The position numbers were made by a program, and so were the translations under genes. Below the pieces are notes generated by a model. It worked only from the letters and a program-made list of their open reading frames with translations. It ran no database searches and was not told the origin of the DNA. From Siphlonurus alternatus (taxonomy: Eukaryota > Arthropoda > Insecta > Ephemeroptera > Siphlonuridae), in the NCBI GenBank assembly GCA_949825025.1, contig OX463779.1, forward strand, positions 38,884,203-38,948,202: 64,000 nucleotides of DNA, in the 5' to 3' direction. Position 1 is the first letter of the stretch, and each line of letters begins with the position of its first letter. Below, in pieces: positions 1 through 12,922 of the stretch.

Positions 1-34
1 CGCAGCACGGGGGAGAACATTTGTGACGAGAACT

Positions 35-212
35 TAAGTCAAATTACGTTATTAATACCACCGGAAGTAGCTGAAAAAAAATGTTTGCGATTCCCATGTT
101 ATGATTTCAATTTTGCGTAAAAAAAATATATGCGTCTAAACAAATTTAACTAATCAGAAATCCAAAAACCTTGCACTTCCAGCTACTTCCGGCGGGAATT
201 TCAAACAACTGT
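35..212. mobile_element. TACAGT-ended MITE, copy A (decayed)
   Basis: This is a short non-coding inverted-repeat element. The arms contain the 13-bp inverted pair CCGGAAGTAGCTG (61-73) and CAGCTACTTCCGG (180-192). Outside them the sequence aligns by eye with the ends of copies at 22802-23021 and 30066-30254, with an AGTCAAATTACG-like start and an AACTGT-like end. The exact termini are blurred by mutation. I see no coding capacity. It belongs to a family of about five copies in this window. Confidence 0.55.
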
Positions 213-1093
213 GAGTGTATCATGCACACAAGTAGCCCTCCATCATGTCATGACGTCAAATGATGGCATAAAATAAAAAGTTTTGATATTACGTAGACTT
301 AAGATGATACATAATGTTGGAAATATTGGAACTTTGTGGCCACGTATCTTATTGTGAATGCAGGGCTGCATGTATCACATAAAAAAACTTTGACATTGGA
401 AAAAGTAAAAAATATTGCTATATCACCATAACCAAAACAAGGGAAATATATTGCATAACTGTAACTTATGCTTGTCAGAATACAAATATATTTGGTATTT
501 TGATATACGAAAATCAGTAAATTATTTAAAATATGTATTTCATGTTTATCTTAATCAAGTTATATATTAAATATGAATAATTATAATATATCTAAATGTT
601 CTAGTTTTATAATATAGATTTGATCAAAAAATTATGACTCATAATATTTTTTCCCATCGCGTGTTGAATTTTACGACTACTTTTTTTTAAACATAAAATA
701 TCGTAATTTGAGTTAATTTATAGTTAACACATTTATCAATTTTCCAGTGTAATTTATTTTTAACTTTAGATACGTTTTATTATTTATCGTTGAATTACGA
801 GTGCTTTAATGATAACTATACTTTACATAAATATTTAATCTCGTGTAAAAAAAAAGGTATACATTAATTATTTCATGTAAATTTTAGCGCAGTAATTAAT
901 AATTCAATTGATAAATATTATCACAATTATTTTAGTTTGTAATCTGTTTGTTTGGCCTTAAGGCTTTTAATGAATACTTTAAATGATACGTGCCTCATGA
1001 CAGATAAATATAAAAAAATATTTGTATATTTCGGGACAAAATGAACGCTACCTCATGAAAGCGGAGTAGCATTTCAAAGAAATAAATTTTGGC
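213..1093. other. AT-rich non-coding DNA with one CRE palindrome
   Basis: No gene or repeat is recognised here. A full palindromic CRE-type site, TGACGTCA, lies at 251-258 just outside the transposon remnant. The rest is AT-rich sequence without sustained open frames. Confidence 0.6.
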
Positions 1094-1216
1094 GCGATTC
1101 ACGAAGCAGTTAGCCAGGTTTCTAACCACGTTTAACTTAACCACGTAAAACTGGTATAGTTTTACGTGGTTAAGTTAAACGTGGTTAGAAACCTGGCTAA
1201 CTTCTTCGTGAATCGC
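1094..1216. mobile_element. Near-perfect 59-bp-arm hairpin (foldback MITE)
   Basis: The two 59-nt arms (1094-1152 and 1158-1216) are reverse complements with a single mismatch, separated by a 5-nt loop, GGTAT. The outer ends read GCGATTCACGAAG and CTTCGTGAATCGC. Weaker complementarity continues a few bases outward (TTGG / CCAA), so the true terminus may lie slightly outside. The arms contain a repeated ACCACGT motif. Such close arm identity suggests a young insertion or recent arm homogenisation. I could not fix a target-site duplication. Confidence 0.75.
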
Positions 1217-2614
1217 AACCAAAGAAACGCAGATTTGCAATTTTAGAGAGATGTATATAAAAAAGTGCACTTATATTCAGGCATGCACCAAAAAAATTCA
1301 AGTACACTCGTGGCAACGCCCACTCAACAGAGTAGGAGTAAATTAAATGATGCTGTGCAGAGGTGTACGTACATGTACACTACGGTTACAACATGTATAG
1401 TCGTCGTCTCGGAAAGTTTCCTTTTGCAGCCTATTTAATCATCATGCCTCGTATTAAGAATAACACAGTGCATGGTGATTAACAAGGCTGCAAATGAGAA
1501 TTTTTCCAAGGCGAAGAGTGTGCATGCAGTTTCAGTCAGTCGGAACGTTAGATACACATAATTCGATGACACTGTACAGTATTATGTGAAAGATTTGTAA
1601 TTTTTGGAAAAACAAGAGTCCAACCTTTACAAAGAAGTTTAAGTTTACAATTTCTCCTGATTTTGGTATGTGTGTCTGATCAGAAGGGAACGTAAGGAAC
1701 GTTCCATCAGTTGTCAGTTCTATTAAGGTGTGCACCACACTTACTTTATTTTAGTATGATAATTCAGAAACAGTATATTCTGAGCTTAACTGATAAGATA
1801 GATGTCATATATTGGAGTATTTTTTATTAAATTAGCAACATGGCATAGTTAAAATATGTTATACACGTGTTGAATTGAAAATTCATTTTCTGTACGATTG
1901 CTTTCAAATAATAATAAAAAAGAACCAAAACACGCACCACAGTATTTCATTGCATTATATAGAATCAAGAATTCTGGCGCAAGCCATATTAGGAACTAAC
2001 ACTCTAATTATAATGGTCTATGTGCCTAATATAGTGTGCGTCTGAACACAACCTTCCTGTAAAGTAGGCTTAATGCACAACTCCTAGAAAATCTCCAAAC
2101 CGATCAACCATTATGATTGGAATATAATCTCACTCCTTAACAAGTTTCTGTAAATTATATAATCATAATTCATTTTCAAGCCTTCTTTTTCATAAACTTC
2201 TAAAAGACTTCCGTAAAATTATAAGTAATGATAAAAATCCACACGCTTCATTTGTAATTCAACAGTCTTTTTTTGTGTGGTTTCCAATCTATAATAAATC
2301 TTACGCTTTTCCTTAATGTAATTTTTATTATCATTACCAGTATAAAATAGAATCCTATCATCTTTTTATTTGATGAGATGATTTAAACCTCATAATGTAA
2401 CTTTATAAAGCCTATAAAGAGTTTTTTTCCTAAAAAAAATTATTCTTTATTATTCTTTCTTCTTTAAAAAAAAAAAAAAAACGAAAGGGGATCTAGCTTA
2501 GCTTAGAGTGCCCCCATCACGCTCGCAAAGCAAGCATTATAACCCAACATAGCATATGGCTTATATATGAAAAGAAAAATTGCTCTAGCATTTTAGAAAA
2601 AAGAGTAAAAATTT

Positions 2615-2620
<6 letters not shown>
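1217..2620. other. Non-coding DNA, nothing recognised
   Basis: This stretch has no gene, RNA or element I can support. A short poly(A) run lies near 2466-2480. The open frames here are short and of random composition. Confidence 0.6.
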
Positions 2621-2660
<40 letters not shown>

Positions 2661-2670
2661 TCTTTCTCTC
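2621..2670 (+). repeat. (CT)n microsatellite
   Basis: This is a CT dinucleotide array with a few interruptions (CCC, TTT) near its 3' end. It is the first of three pyrimidine CT arrays that all lie on the plus strand. Confidence 0.95.
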
Positions 2671-3226
2671 GTAATATAGCTCTCTACTCGTTGAGCTTGT
2701 GTCTAATGGTCCAGGGATCCTTATAGTACCATTAGCGCTCGTTCATATACGACATATATATGTGAAGTCACGTGACACTTTTAAAAAAGTAAAAAGGGTA
2801 TGATGTAAAGTCCTTTTCATTGAAATCAGGTCCTAATAGAGTCCCATAGGAGAGAGGCTATGCATCATAGAACACAGACAGATGTGGGTGATGAGATTTT
2901 TTTTGCCAACTTTAATACTCTCTCTGATTTTACCGCTTTTATGCACACATATAAGAAATGACACTCATAATATATTAGATGCATAGCATGGGGGGAGGTG
3001 ATACTCGATATTTTTTCAATGGAGGGTCATTATTACTCCATCATTACTTGTATATTGTATAACTTTGTGGTATCTACTTAGCTAGATTTAAAAGCATCAA
3101 AGAGTATATTATATTAGGCTCATCAGGCACATGTGATTATATTTTTTAAAGTAAAGTATACTGTCGAAAAATAATTATATATTCAGTAAAAAATTAATGT
3201 TGATTTTTTATGGTCTTTTGATCATG

Positions 3227-3230
<4 letters not shown>
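2671..3230. other. Non-coding DNA with a GTCACGTGAC palindrome
   Basis: There is no gene. The 10-bp palindrome GTCACGTGAC at 2767-2776 is an extended E-box of the type bound by bHLH-Zip factors (USF, MITF/TFE; the CLEAR motif). It recurs at 8531 and 15932. Confidence 0.5.

Positions 3231-3298
<68 letters not shown>
3231..3298 (+). repeat. (CT)n microsatellite
   Basis: This is an essentially pure CT dinucleotide array of about 34 units. Confidence 0.97.
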
Positions 3299-3299
<1 letters not shown>

Positions 3300-4236
3300 T
3301 AATACACTATAACATCATGTGCATTGTAAATACCAGCAATAACGCAATCGTATAGGTTTAACTTTAAATTTACTGTATTAGTAATACACGATTCTTCTTA
3401 ATTGCTGATAGTGAAATATCCGTTCATAAACTTGTATACAATTCGGTACAGCACAAATATTAATACTTGCATGATGTTTCTTTAGCCATTATATCTTTAA
3501 CAGCTCTATTTAAGACAAAGATATTTTTGAAGAGGTGAGCAGAACATCTCTTCTATATATAATATATAGCCATTCAATAAAGTTTATTAAGTAAATTACG
3601 TCTCCATATTATGGATTGCATGACAATGCCTAATAGAGCAGAGGGTAAAGTTTATGTTGTCCCAAGATGTATTATACATTAATTCTGCATTATATCGACC
3701 TAAGGAGTGCAAAAAGTACACAACACACATGCAGTAGAGACTTGATGTTATTATGAGTATTCCTGCTGATTACAAACTCTTGTATGCTCCTCAACTTTCT
3801 TGTTGATTATCTGAAGAACAAAGGCCTGCAGCAACACACACTGGAGGGTGGCCCTCATACACAACCATTGAAGACGAATCTTGCAGTAAATTTAATAGAG
3901 ATAAGCCTGATGTTGCTGTGAGGATTTCTACACACATTTACTTTGCTAATTTATGATGTTATGAATTTACACAAAAAGGGTAGAAAACTATATACGGGCT
4001 TAATTCTATATATATAGTATTAAAATGTGGTTTGTGTATGTTTTTATTACCTAAATTAGAAACAAAAACTAAAACAACTTGCTTTTAATTTCTTCTCAAA
4101 ATGTTTCTCTTTGTATATTTACAAATTTAATAACAATGAGTTTACGTGTTAACAAAAATTTAAAACATTATAGCGTTAAAATTCCCAGTTAATAAATGTA
4201 AATGTATAAGATATTCCACTGCATGGTATAATCTAT
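3299..4236. other. Non-coding DNA, nothing recognised
   Basis: This is AT-rich sequence with no supported gene or element. Confidence 0.6.

Positions 4237-4300
<64 letters not shown>
4237..4300. repeat. (TA)n microsatellite
   Basis: This is a pure TA dinucleotide array of about 32 units. The open frame across it (alternating Tyr/Ile) is only the translation of the repeat. Confidence 0.97.
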
Positions 4301-4306
<6 letters not shown>

Positions 4307-4760
4307 TACATACATAATAATCTTTGCCTATCTTTGCCTATATGTTTGTTATTCTTTCTGTGTACTTCCTATGTCTATAAATATGTACCGTTTAATTTTA
4401 TACCGTACTTACTATACACTATTTGTGTTTAATAAAAGAATAATATATTATAATATAATAGCTATCGTTTTTTCTTGATTTTTTACGCTCCTTATATTTT
4501 TTTTAAATAAAATATTGTTCAACAAATGTAACATAAAAAATATATAAGATCTTTCTTCGTTATGTATACTAATACGTTACTGAAAACTAAATTTATATTC
4601 TGAAAATTTAATTTAATTATAAATATGTATAATTTTTACTAAAAATAAAATAAAACACTCATTGTCCATTTTCTTTAATAGGGACAACATGAACATTTTA
4701 ATTTATATAATTTAATACTACGTAAATATTTACTTGTTACATTGAGAATTTATCAAAGAG
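4301..4760. other. AT-rich spacer between two arrays
   Basis: A tandem duplication of ATCTTTGCCT lies near 4320-4340. Otherwise this is featureless AT-rich DNA. Confidence 0.55.
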
Positions 4761-5083
4761 TATAATATAATATAATATAATATAATATAATATAATATAA
4801 TATAATATAATATAATATAATATAATATAATATAATATAATATAATATAATATAATATAATATAATATAATATAATATAATATAATATAATATAATATAA
4901 TATAATATAATATAATATAATATAATATAATATAATATAATATAATATAATATAATATAAATTAATATAATATAATATAATATAATATAATATAATATAA
5001 TATAATATAATATAATATAATATAATATAATATAATATAATATAATATAATATAATATAATATAATATAATATAATATAATAT
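4761..5083. repeat. (TATAA)n pentanucleotide array
   Basis: About 65 head-to-tail copies of TATAA span some 320 bp, with one visible interruption near 4961 where a unit reads ATTAA. A 169-residue open frame on the minus strand (LYYII repeats) is an artefact of the array. The near-uniform unit points to recent expansion. Confidence 0.97.
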
Positions 5084-6140
5084 ATATGGAATGGATAAAA
5101 TATATGGGAGACTTGTGGACTGAACTACAGCTCTTTGGTGATTACTAGACTGCATGTGATGGGTGCTTTTAAACTTCTTCCCTAAATTATAACAAATCTT
5201 CATAACTGCAGCTATAGCAAAACAGGTAATACCATTCAAGCTTTATACAAGTCAGTGCATGTATATCAAAGTGTTATGACAACATTATAAGTGTGATAAG
5301 TAATGACTTAGGTGCTGACACCTGCTTTTATCAGATCCGAACACATCGTAGACTACATTGATGTTGAGAGGTGCCTTCTTATCTCACCTTCGCATCTCTT
5401 TGATCTGAGCTCGCCAACACGTTCTTCAAACATATTATAGAGACGTCGACGCCTATTGACAACACATCGTCGCCATCCCTTATACATAAAACGGAAATGA
5501 ATCAAATAGACCTTCAATAAAGTGAGATAGGACTATCTTGTTCGATGTGTGAGAAAAAAAAAAGTCAAATTTTATTTGCTAATAATATAATAGTATATAA
5601 GTATATGATCATGTCATAAGATTAAAGATACAAATTTGTTTATAAGAGTGACAATTTTATTAGAATTTATTTTATTACAAAATATAATATGTTAATTTGT
5701 ATGAATTAAGAAGTAGAGGAAATAGAATAAGTGTTTCTTGTAACATATTAATGACAATCTTGTTTCAGTTAAGTGATCACGATAATTTAATGTATAATAA
5801 ATTAAATTGCCTCAAAATTATAGGCAACATTAAAGTAATTAAATTAAGAAATAGCTTTCACAATAATGATTGTATAGATTAAATTTATTTACAATTCTTG
5901 CTGAAAGATTTAAAAGGTCGATCTAAATTAATTATTTTTTTATCTTTAAAAATTCAATTCTAGAGCTGCGATTTGTAATTTTTTTGAACAATTTCAATTA
6001 ATTACACTGTTAAATTTCAACTTATTATTTTAGTTAATAAAATAAATAGTTATTAGTTATTAATAAATAATTAATATTATTAATATTAATAATTATTAAT
6101 TTATAATAATTATAATTATTATAATAATTATAATAAATAA
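5084..6140. other. Non-coding DNA with a GC-richer patch
   Basis: A more complex, GC-richer patch at about 5290-5490 contains GACGTCGACG and several CATCG words. It lacks a sustained open frame. The part from about 5960 to 6140 is almost wholly A/T and grades into the next microsatellite. Confidence 0.5.
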
Positions 6141-6343
<203 letters not shown>

Positions 6344-6834
6344 GTACATGACATTTGAATTCTTATATAATATAACAAGTAGAATGTATTATATAAAATA
6401 AAATTGGCTAGGCGTAAACATTTTTTCCTATATATATTGTAAACTAAAATACTAATATTTTATTACAACTCCCATTTATATGTACAAAACAAATAATGGT
6501 GATTAAAATTGACGTATACATTTTTTATATACTGTAGTGTAATCCATACTTTAAATTCTTTCATTCAGAAAAAAAATATTAGCAATATTTATAAATAAAA
6601 TGAAGAGTGGGCGGTCACAAAGACATTAATAAAAGGATCCTGCAAGGCTAGCACTTATAAGGTAAAAAAGGATATACTGTCTCCTCCCGCCATGAAGTCA
6701 TATCGGAATCATTTTCGCTGACACAGCCTCGACTGTCTCGCCTTTCGTCTGCAACCCACGCTCGTCGCGTTTATCTCGCGTCTCTCTACACCTCGTTTTT
6801 AACTTGCAATCTCGAGGTGCGATACACGAGAATA
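6344..6834. other. Non-coding DNA with a pyrimidine/CG-rich island
   Basis: The interval 6685-6825 is much richer in C and CpG than its surroundings (CTCGTCGCGTTTATCTCGCG). It has no splice-bounded open frame. I infer a possible regulatory island. Confidence 0.4.
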
Positions 6835-7020
6835 TACACTCAAATTAAATTATAAATCCTTCCGGAAGTACCTTCTTCCAAACTTCCTATATAAATTTTT
6901 AACTTGAGATTTCATAAAACGCTCTGAACTAAGAAACTTACCTGTCTCCGATTGAAAATACAGTCAGAGAAACGAATAATCTTAAACTTCCAGTTAGGAT
7001 TTTAAATTCATTTTACTGTA
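6835..7020. mobile_element. TACAGT-ended MITE, copy B
   Basis: The left end TACACTCAAATTAAA and the right end TTTTACTGTA (7011-7020) are inverted. Inside them the left arm has TTCCGGAAGTA (6860-6870) and the right arm the decayed match ACTTCCAGTTA. The length of about 186 bp matches copies D and E. It is non-coding, and the TA at each edge fits a Tc1/mariner-type target. Confidence 0.6.
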
Positions 7021-8470
7021 GTTGTGATAAAGCGTCGCTTGCATGCAGTTCACGTGCTGTTGTCATGACGACGAAGGGAGAGCAGCCGAATCTTGTTTCC
7101 CCACTTGCTGCAGCCTCATTATTAAGTTCTACCTATAGCTCAGCACCTCTGCAGTCTGACCATATACCTTTGTCCCAGAGTATTGCTAATATTGGAACAC
7201 TGGAGGATTATAGCTAATATTATAAGTCCAAGGAAAGGTCTAATAAGTTCACCCCTTTTCCAAACTTATGGTGGTATAGTTGATTATGATAAATTGTGGA
7301 TTAAAATTCGACTACATTTATCAGATTCTTCACGTACAGCACAAAACATATGTTGGGATACGTCCGAATGTTATCCCTGCCTGATTTATTGTCATAACTC
7401 CAAAATATATTAAATTTTCTCTTTTGTGAATTATGTATCGTGAGAAAAGTATCCAAAACAGCATCAGCTCGACAAACATCTATAATACATTAATACACTA
7501 TAATAATCATACAATATAATTATATACTGTATTATAATATATATAATAGCAATGCTTACAAGTATAATATAAATAATGCACGATAACTTTTGGAAATGTT
7601 CAACAAATTCAAGTCAGACTGAGATTTCCATGATTCCCTCAGTCATAGCTAGGCAAATACTAGGATGGCTGTGATTTGGAAGGGCAACGCTATATAGGCT
7701 ACGAAGAACCGGGAAGTTATATAAATTCAGTCACTGTTGATCATTACCCTATACAATATGCAGGGATCAGTTGAAGGAAAAATAAAAAAAATTGAGTCAG
7801 CAGCCGCCATTATGATTTTAACCCCTAAAATTAGGCCAACCGTCCAGCTGCATTTGCTTGCGGTGGTGAGGGAGGAATGTTACCGAGTGACAACAATGAT
7901 TGCACTTTTCATTTATATCAGCAGGGGTAATTTGAGTAATGGCTACCGGTTCAGTTTTTAGTGCATCTAACTTTATATCAATATAAATTTAAAGTGCACC
8001 TTGGAAGTTTAATGCAATTCCATTACCTGTAACCTAGTTTTAATATAAAAAGTTACGAAAGAGGAGATGCAATGTAGTAAAATGTAATATGCACTTTTAA
8101 CGATATTATATATAAGGAATTAAGTATTCACTACACTTTTTTTTTGCAATAAAAACAACAACAAAATATGTTTACTTGAGGAAATGTATATCATCAACTT
8201 TATGGCTCTTGTTTTATATACAATCTTGATATAGCAATTTCATTGCAAAAACATTCCCTATGTTATTATTCTTATGATACGTGATATTGTGAATATTTAT
8301 TTTCTTAGAATACAATGTCTTTATAAGGAAAATAAATTTACAATATTTTTATCAAGACCTTTCAATAATGTACCATTCGTAAGCAAGTGCTTGTTCTTCG
8401 TGATACCAACAGCTACATGTTTATATTGTACCAGCTTATCATGGCCCGCCCGTATGAAGACATAAATTAC
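7021..8470. other. Non-coding DNA with a GC-richer patch
   Basis: The patch at 7025-7175 (CACGTGCTG, GACGACG, GCTGCAGC words) directly adjoins the transposon. Another modest patch sits near 7790-7950. The open frames 7183-7413 and 7737-7961 show no recognisable domain and I do not call them genes. Confidence 0.5.
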
Positions 8471-8610
8471 AATTCAATGATTCCCACAGGCAACGTGACG
8501 CCGCACGAGCTGTTGCCATTGTGTGAGTGTGTCACGTGACCTGAACTCGAGATCAGCTGATCAAAGATGCAGCACTCCCGCATCAACAACTTCCGCTCAT
8601 CATCTCAAGG
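8471..8610. promoter_or_regulatory. GC-rich island with palindromic bHLH sites
   Basis: Within about 130 bp lie GTCACGTGAC (8531-8540) and GATCAGCTGATC (8551-8562). The second is followed by ATCAAAG, which resembles a TCF/LEF site. The island stands out from AT-rich flanks and has no useful open frame. I infer a cis-regulatory module; only the motifs are seen. Confidence 0.4.
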
Positions 8611-9260
8611 TGTGGTTACATGTGGTATAAAATAAAAATAATTATTATTGTTAATACCTTATGTGTAAAATTGATATTAAAAATAATTTATTATAATTGT
8701 AAAAGAAAATTTATTGGTGGAAAAGAGGCGATTTTTTTGTCGATAGCATGATAATGCCATAATGTGCTTTAATTTTTATGCATAAATTAAAATGGTGATA
8801 TTTTGAATATAATTATGGTCTAGTCTGTTTTTTATAAATATTTTTGATTATTATATAATCATATGATCGCCACAACGCGTATAAAAATTATAAATCTTAC
8901 TTTATTTTTCAAATATTCAGCCTTATAAAGATCCGGACATTATTTATACATGAGGAAAGTAAACTAATATGTGGTTTTTGAGGACACTCTTGGACAGAAC
9001 TTGGGCATAAATATATAGAAATTCCATGGTACCCTTTAGATTCACTGCAATATAAAAATATATGATATAATATCCAATTACGATATGCCCCGTGGAAAAA
9101 ACTATGTTTACTATAAGCTTCAAAAGCCACTTTGACTATTTTAATAATGTTCATTTTTTCAGTAAACTTAGTAAAGAACCTTACTAGATAGAAATGGAAA
9201 AGAATCGTTTTGAAATTACCACATTGATGTAGAATTTAGTCCACTTTTGTCTTCAAAACA
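8611..9260. other. Non-coding DNA, nothing recognised
   Basis: This is AT-rich sequence with no gene or element that I can support. Confidence 0.55.
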
Positions 9261-10090
9261 ATCCATGTAAATCTTAATAAACTCGACTTCGTTTCCTCGA
9301 CGCACGTACATTTGTCTTTACATCTTGGTGACAAGGCCGCACGCACGCTCCATGACGGAAGTGGTCACCGCGAGAAGAAGAAGAAATTCCTGCCTTCACG
9401 CCTGCAACCCTCCTCTCAACAGATGAGCTTGGCACATCCAGCAACACGTTCTGCTGTGCTCTAATATCACGTACTGGTGTCGAGTTACTATAAGGGTGCG
9501 AATCACACCGTGTACAGAGAACAATTGTAATTGATAAATATCTTGTAATTAAAATTAATTGATCAACAGAACTATAAACATGTATTTTGTTTAAGCCACT
9601 TGCATGATTTTTATTGCAGATTAGGATAAAGAACCTGTATACCTGCATGCTGTTAAGTTCGTTTTAAATAGGTGTCACTATAAGAAATGAGGTAAAATCT
9701 ATTATGACGTCACAGTCACAGTGAAAATAACATTACTCTGACGTCATAGCATGCTTTACATCAATGGAAAGAGGGATAAAAATCTACAATTTAATAAGAA
9801 AATAATACATGTTCTAGTCGACTTAAAAATGTGTCATGTCAATTTTTCATTGTTTTTTCTAACATGCCCAATTGTTATATTATGTATTTTTAATTAAAAA
9901 AAAAGGTTATAGCACAACGATTGTTGTAATTTCGATTCAATTTCCACGTGTCGACCCACGGAGGGCGTTGTTGCGTGCACCACCACGACGACGCACTGAG
10001 AGGGCCCACGCAAGCTCCTCAGCTGCCGCCCGGCTGATTAGAGACGCTCTCGCAGCTTGCCCACGCTGCTGACTCACAGTGGAACTAATC
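9261..10090. promoter_or_regulatory. GC-rich islands with paired CRE palindromes
   Basis: Two GC-rich islands (about 9295-9500 and 9945-10080) flank a pair of full TGACGTCA sites at 9705-9712 and 9739-9746, 34 bp apart. A 124-codon minus-strand open frame (9274-9648) crosses the first island. It shows no recognisable domain and no convincing splice or start context, so I do not call a gene. A regulatory role is inferred from motif density alone. Confidence 0.4.
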
Positions 10091-10965
10091 AGACGAGAGC
10101 TTACACAGATTCAATTTCTAGATCATGTAATTTCTGATATTTCAATCTTAGATACACCTCTTACGTATAAGAGGGTAGGGAAAATTCATGGTAGTTTGGT
10201 ACAAGATTGCTTCATCTCTTGTGAACCAATATGGAAGGATTGAAATTGAAAAATGTAAAAACTTAATTTAGTCGTCTTATTTAGTTTTACCATCATCTGA
10301 TTCAACTTACAACATTTTTTTTTCTAAATGACCAAAGATAAAAGAAGGAAAAAATACTAAAAGATCTGATAGTCAAAATGTCAATCAAAATACAAAAAAC
10401 AAATAATAAAAAAATAAAAATCTGAAAATTCCTAAAAAATTATCACATAAATATCACAATTTTAAACGTTTTTTCTATTCTTTTTAGCATTAATGTCAAA
10501 GTGGTCCTATAAATTTATTCAGCTGATCCACCTAATCTTTTCACTTTAGTTAAAAATTTGATTTGAAATACATAAAAATATTTAATTTCCTAATGAATTT
10601 CATTGTCCCTTTCCTCTTTCTTTAAGTTCACCTTTAATCAAAAGCCGAAACACCTGGCGATCTCTAAACTGTCTCACTATAAGAAAAGGCACCTTTTTAA
10701 ATACCTGTAGGCACTTAAACTATTAGAGCAAAACTAATATTGCCGCTATAAATTATAGAAATAAAAATAAATAGATTTAATGTCACTTATATTATATATT
10801 AAAATAGACTTAAATTTGATAGTTTTTGGGTGGAGCTGTTAAAGATATATTTTTAATCTCACTAAGCGTATCGAAAAGATTTACTAGAAGAGATAATAAT
10901 CTACAACATTGACTTGATTATGTCGCTGAATTGATTGTCAAGGTGTCGATGATCTAAAGGTGTGT
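10091..10965. other. Non-coding DNA, nothing recognised
   Basis: This is AT-rich sequence with short A/T runs and no supported feature. Confidence 0.55.
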
Positions 10966-11075
10966 CTCACATTAGGAACGCAATTGCTCCACCACTCCCT
11001 GACGTGCGAACATATCACCTCATGGCCCCAAAGGTCACAGGTTCGAACCCCACCCGTGTCAAGTGTTTTTAAACT
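10966..11075 (+). repeat. tRNA-like B-box remnant (probable SINE head)
   Basis: GGTTCGAACCCC at 11039-11050 is an exact pol III B-box (GGTTCGANNCC), preceded by AGGTCACA as in a T-arm. A run of T follows at about 11065. The upstream part does not fold into a full tRNA cloverleaf and I find no clear A-box, so this is not an intact tRNA gene. The best reading is a decayed tRNA-derived SINE head. Confidence 0.4.
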
Positions 11076-12829
11076 TCTTAGAATCGATCAATTTTATTCA
11101 CACCGTTCCGTGAAATTTTAAAATATAATTATAGGTTTTTATATTTGTAAACTTCATTATAGTTGCAGTACCTGTAAAAAAAAAATGACAATGATTCATG
11201 TATTTTATTATGGTATTTCCGTTTATTTTATTATGAATATAACTGTACATATAAATATGAAGGTTATCATCAAATACAATAAGAAGTGTAAATAAAACTA
11301 ATGTGGTGAGGGTTCAAGTACAGTACTCAACATAAATTGGTAAACATTTCCCAATTCAAATAAAGGAACATAGTTGTGAAATAATTTATGTTTACTTAAA
11401 TGATATTTTATTTTTGCTTACTAAATCCGGAATAAATCTTATACAGTTATAATAATAATGTTATCTAAATATTTACTGTAACTATTTCCTGAATGACCAA
11501 CGTAGACACAATTATAATTAAATTTTAATTAGGGTTATTCTCTGTAACTGCATGTTAGTGCAAGCTTGCAAGATTTAAGCAATTAAAACAATGTCAGATG
11601 CAAGGATAAACTCGGGAATTAGTTTAATGGAAAAGTGGGGGAGGGGATGCTCATTCTAGCAATGATAATACAAAACGAATAATTTCATATTATATAGCTT
11701 AGAATAGGTAGTGAGAGTAAAAGAACTCAAAATGAAACAAATATTTGTTTCAAATTAAAATAATTACTATCAAAATTACGATGTTTTTAAATTATGTACA
11801 AGAATTCTAGCCTCCAAAACAACAAAAGTTAAAGAAAAAAAGAGGGTTGGCGTAAAATATGGTGTACAAATAACCATTGGGGTTGAGTTTGAACAAAGAA
11901 TTATTTAAATAGTGAGAAATATTTTAAAAGCTCCGCGACTATTTCAACGTTGAGTTAAAATTATTTGTCACCATCTGTACTGGTGCACAGTCTGTCAAGT
12001 TGGTCCCCCAGTGCATTTGCTTCTAAGTTTACACTATATGGTGGTGCTACAAAGGGGGTGGTTTAGAGGGTGCAGGCTATCACATGCCCCGAGATAAGCT
12101 AGACTGTACAAAGTCAACAACTGCCAGACGCAGCTGCATCGAGACTTCACTTACCAACCCTAGCTCCATTACGTAAGAAAATAACATTAAACACCAACAA
12201 AACAATGAATATTGTTAGAAAAGGTGAAAAGTACAAGTAGCAAAACGTTAAAGTATTTTTTTAGGAGAAATTTTAAGCTTCTTTTTTTATATATTTTAAA
12301 CACGTTTTCCATGTTTATATAATTTACTGTTAGTGTATTATTAAATTACAAAAATATAAATTATGGAAATAATTCTTGCATTTAAAACTTTGTGTATATT
12401 TAAATTTAAAAAGTTAAAAATGTTGATTATCTTTTAATTTAAAAAAGTATTTTAATACTTTTGAAACTTGGTTAATTATTTTTATTAAAATATTAAGAAA
12501 TTTTTTTCCTCATGGCTTTCATAAAATTTATTTTAAAGACAAGGCTAAAAGCTGGAGAGACAACAAAACTTACAAACCATTTAATTTATTCAAATTTTTC
12601 AGAATTAATTTTTATATCAAAAACACTGTGGGAGTGTATGTGGCAGAGTGTGTTGAACGGTTTCGTCAAATCATCAAAGTCAAGCTGCGTGGTGCATGAT
12701 TAGTAGTTGAATTGGTGACCATCCATTTAAAAAAAAAAACGTTTCTCCCACCCTAACCGTATTAGTGCTTTTTTACTATGTGGTTCCCTTTTGGTTTTGA
12801 AGGATTGCACTTTCAGTTTCTTTTGACAG
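11076..12829. other. Non-coding DNA with one GC-richer patch
   Basis: The patch at about 11965-12180 (CAGACGCAGCTGCATCGAG) is GC-richer than its flanks. The rest is AT-rich with no supported gene. Confidence 0.5.
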
Positions 12830-12920
12830 AAAGTGGTAGCATCCACCCCGACTGTAGTTTCCACGTTTTCCTCAGCTATAAAGTACATGACGGGATGAAT
12901 TGCAGGGTGAAGGGCACACC
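12830..12920 (+). repeat. SINE central-domain fragment
   Basis: The words GGTAGCATCCACC and CCGACTGTAGTTTCCACG followed by TTTTCCTCAG align by eye with GGTGGCATCCTC and CTGACTGAGTTTTCCATGG followed by TTTCCTCAG in the complete SINE at 18317-18696. The fragment lacks the tRNA-like head and the tail. The inverted-repeat element starting at 12923 interrupts it. Confidence 0.5.
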
Positions 12921-12922
12921 CC

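Noticed and set aside
4730..5239. 169-codon minus-strand open frame
   Set aside because: It is the translation of the (TATAA)n array plus short flanks; the LYYII pattern is a repeat artefact.
9274..9648. 124-codon minus-strand open frame, the longest non-repetitive one
   Set aside because: No recognisable domain, no convincing start or splice context, and half of it lies in a GC island where stops are rarer by composition.
11030..11060. tRNA gene suggested by a perfect B-box
   Set aside because: The upstream half does not form acceptor, D and anticodon arms at tRNA spacing; it is better read as a SINE-head remnant.
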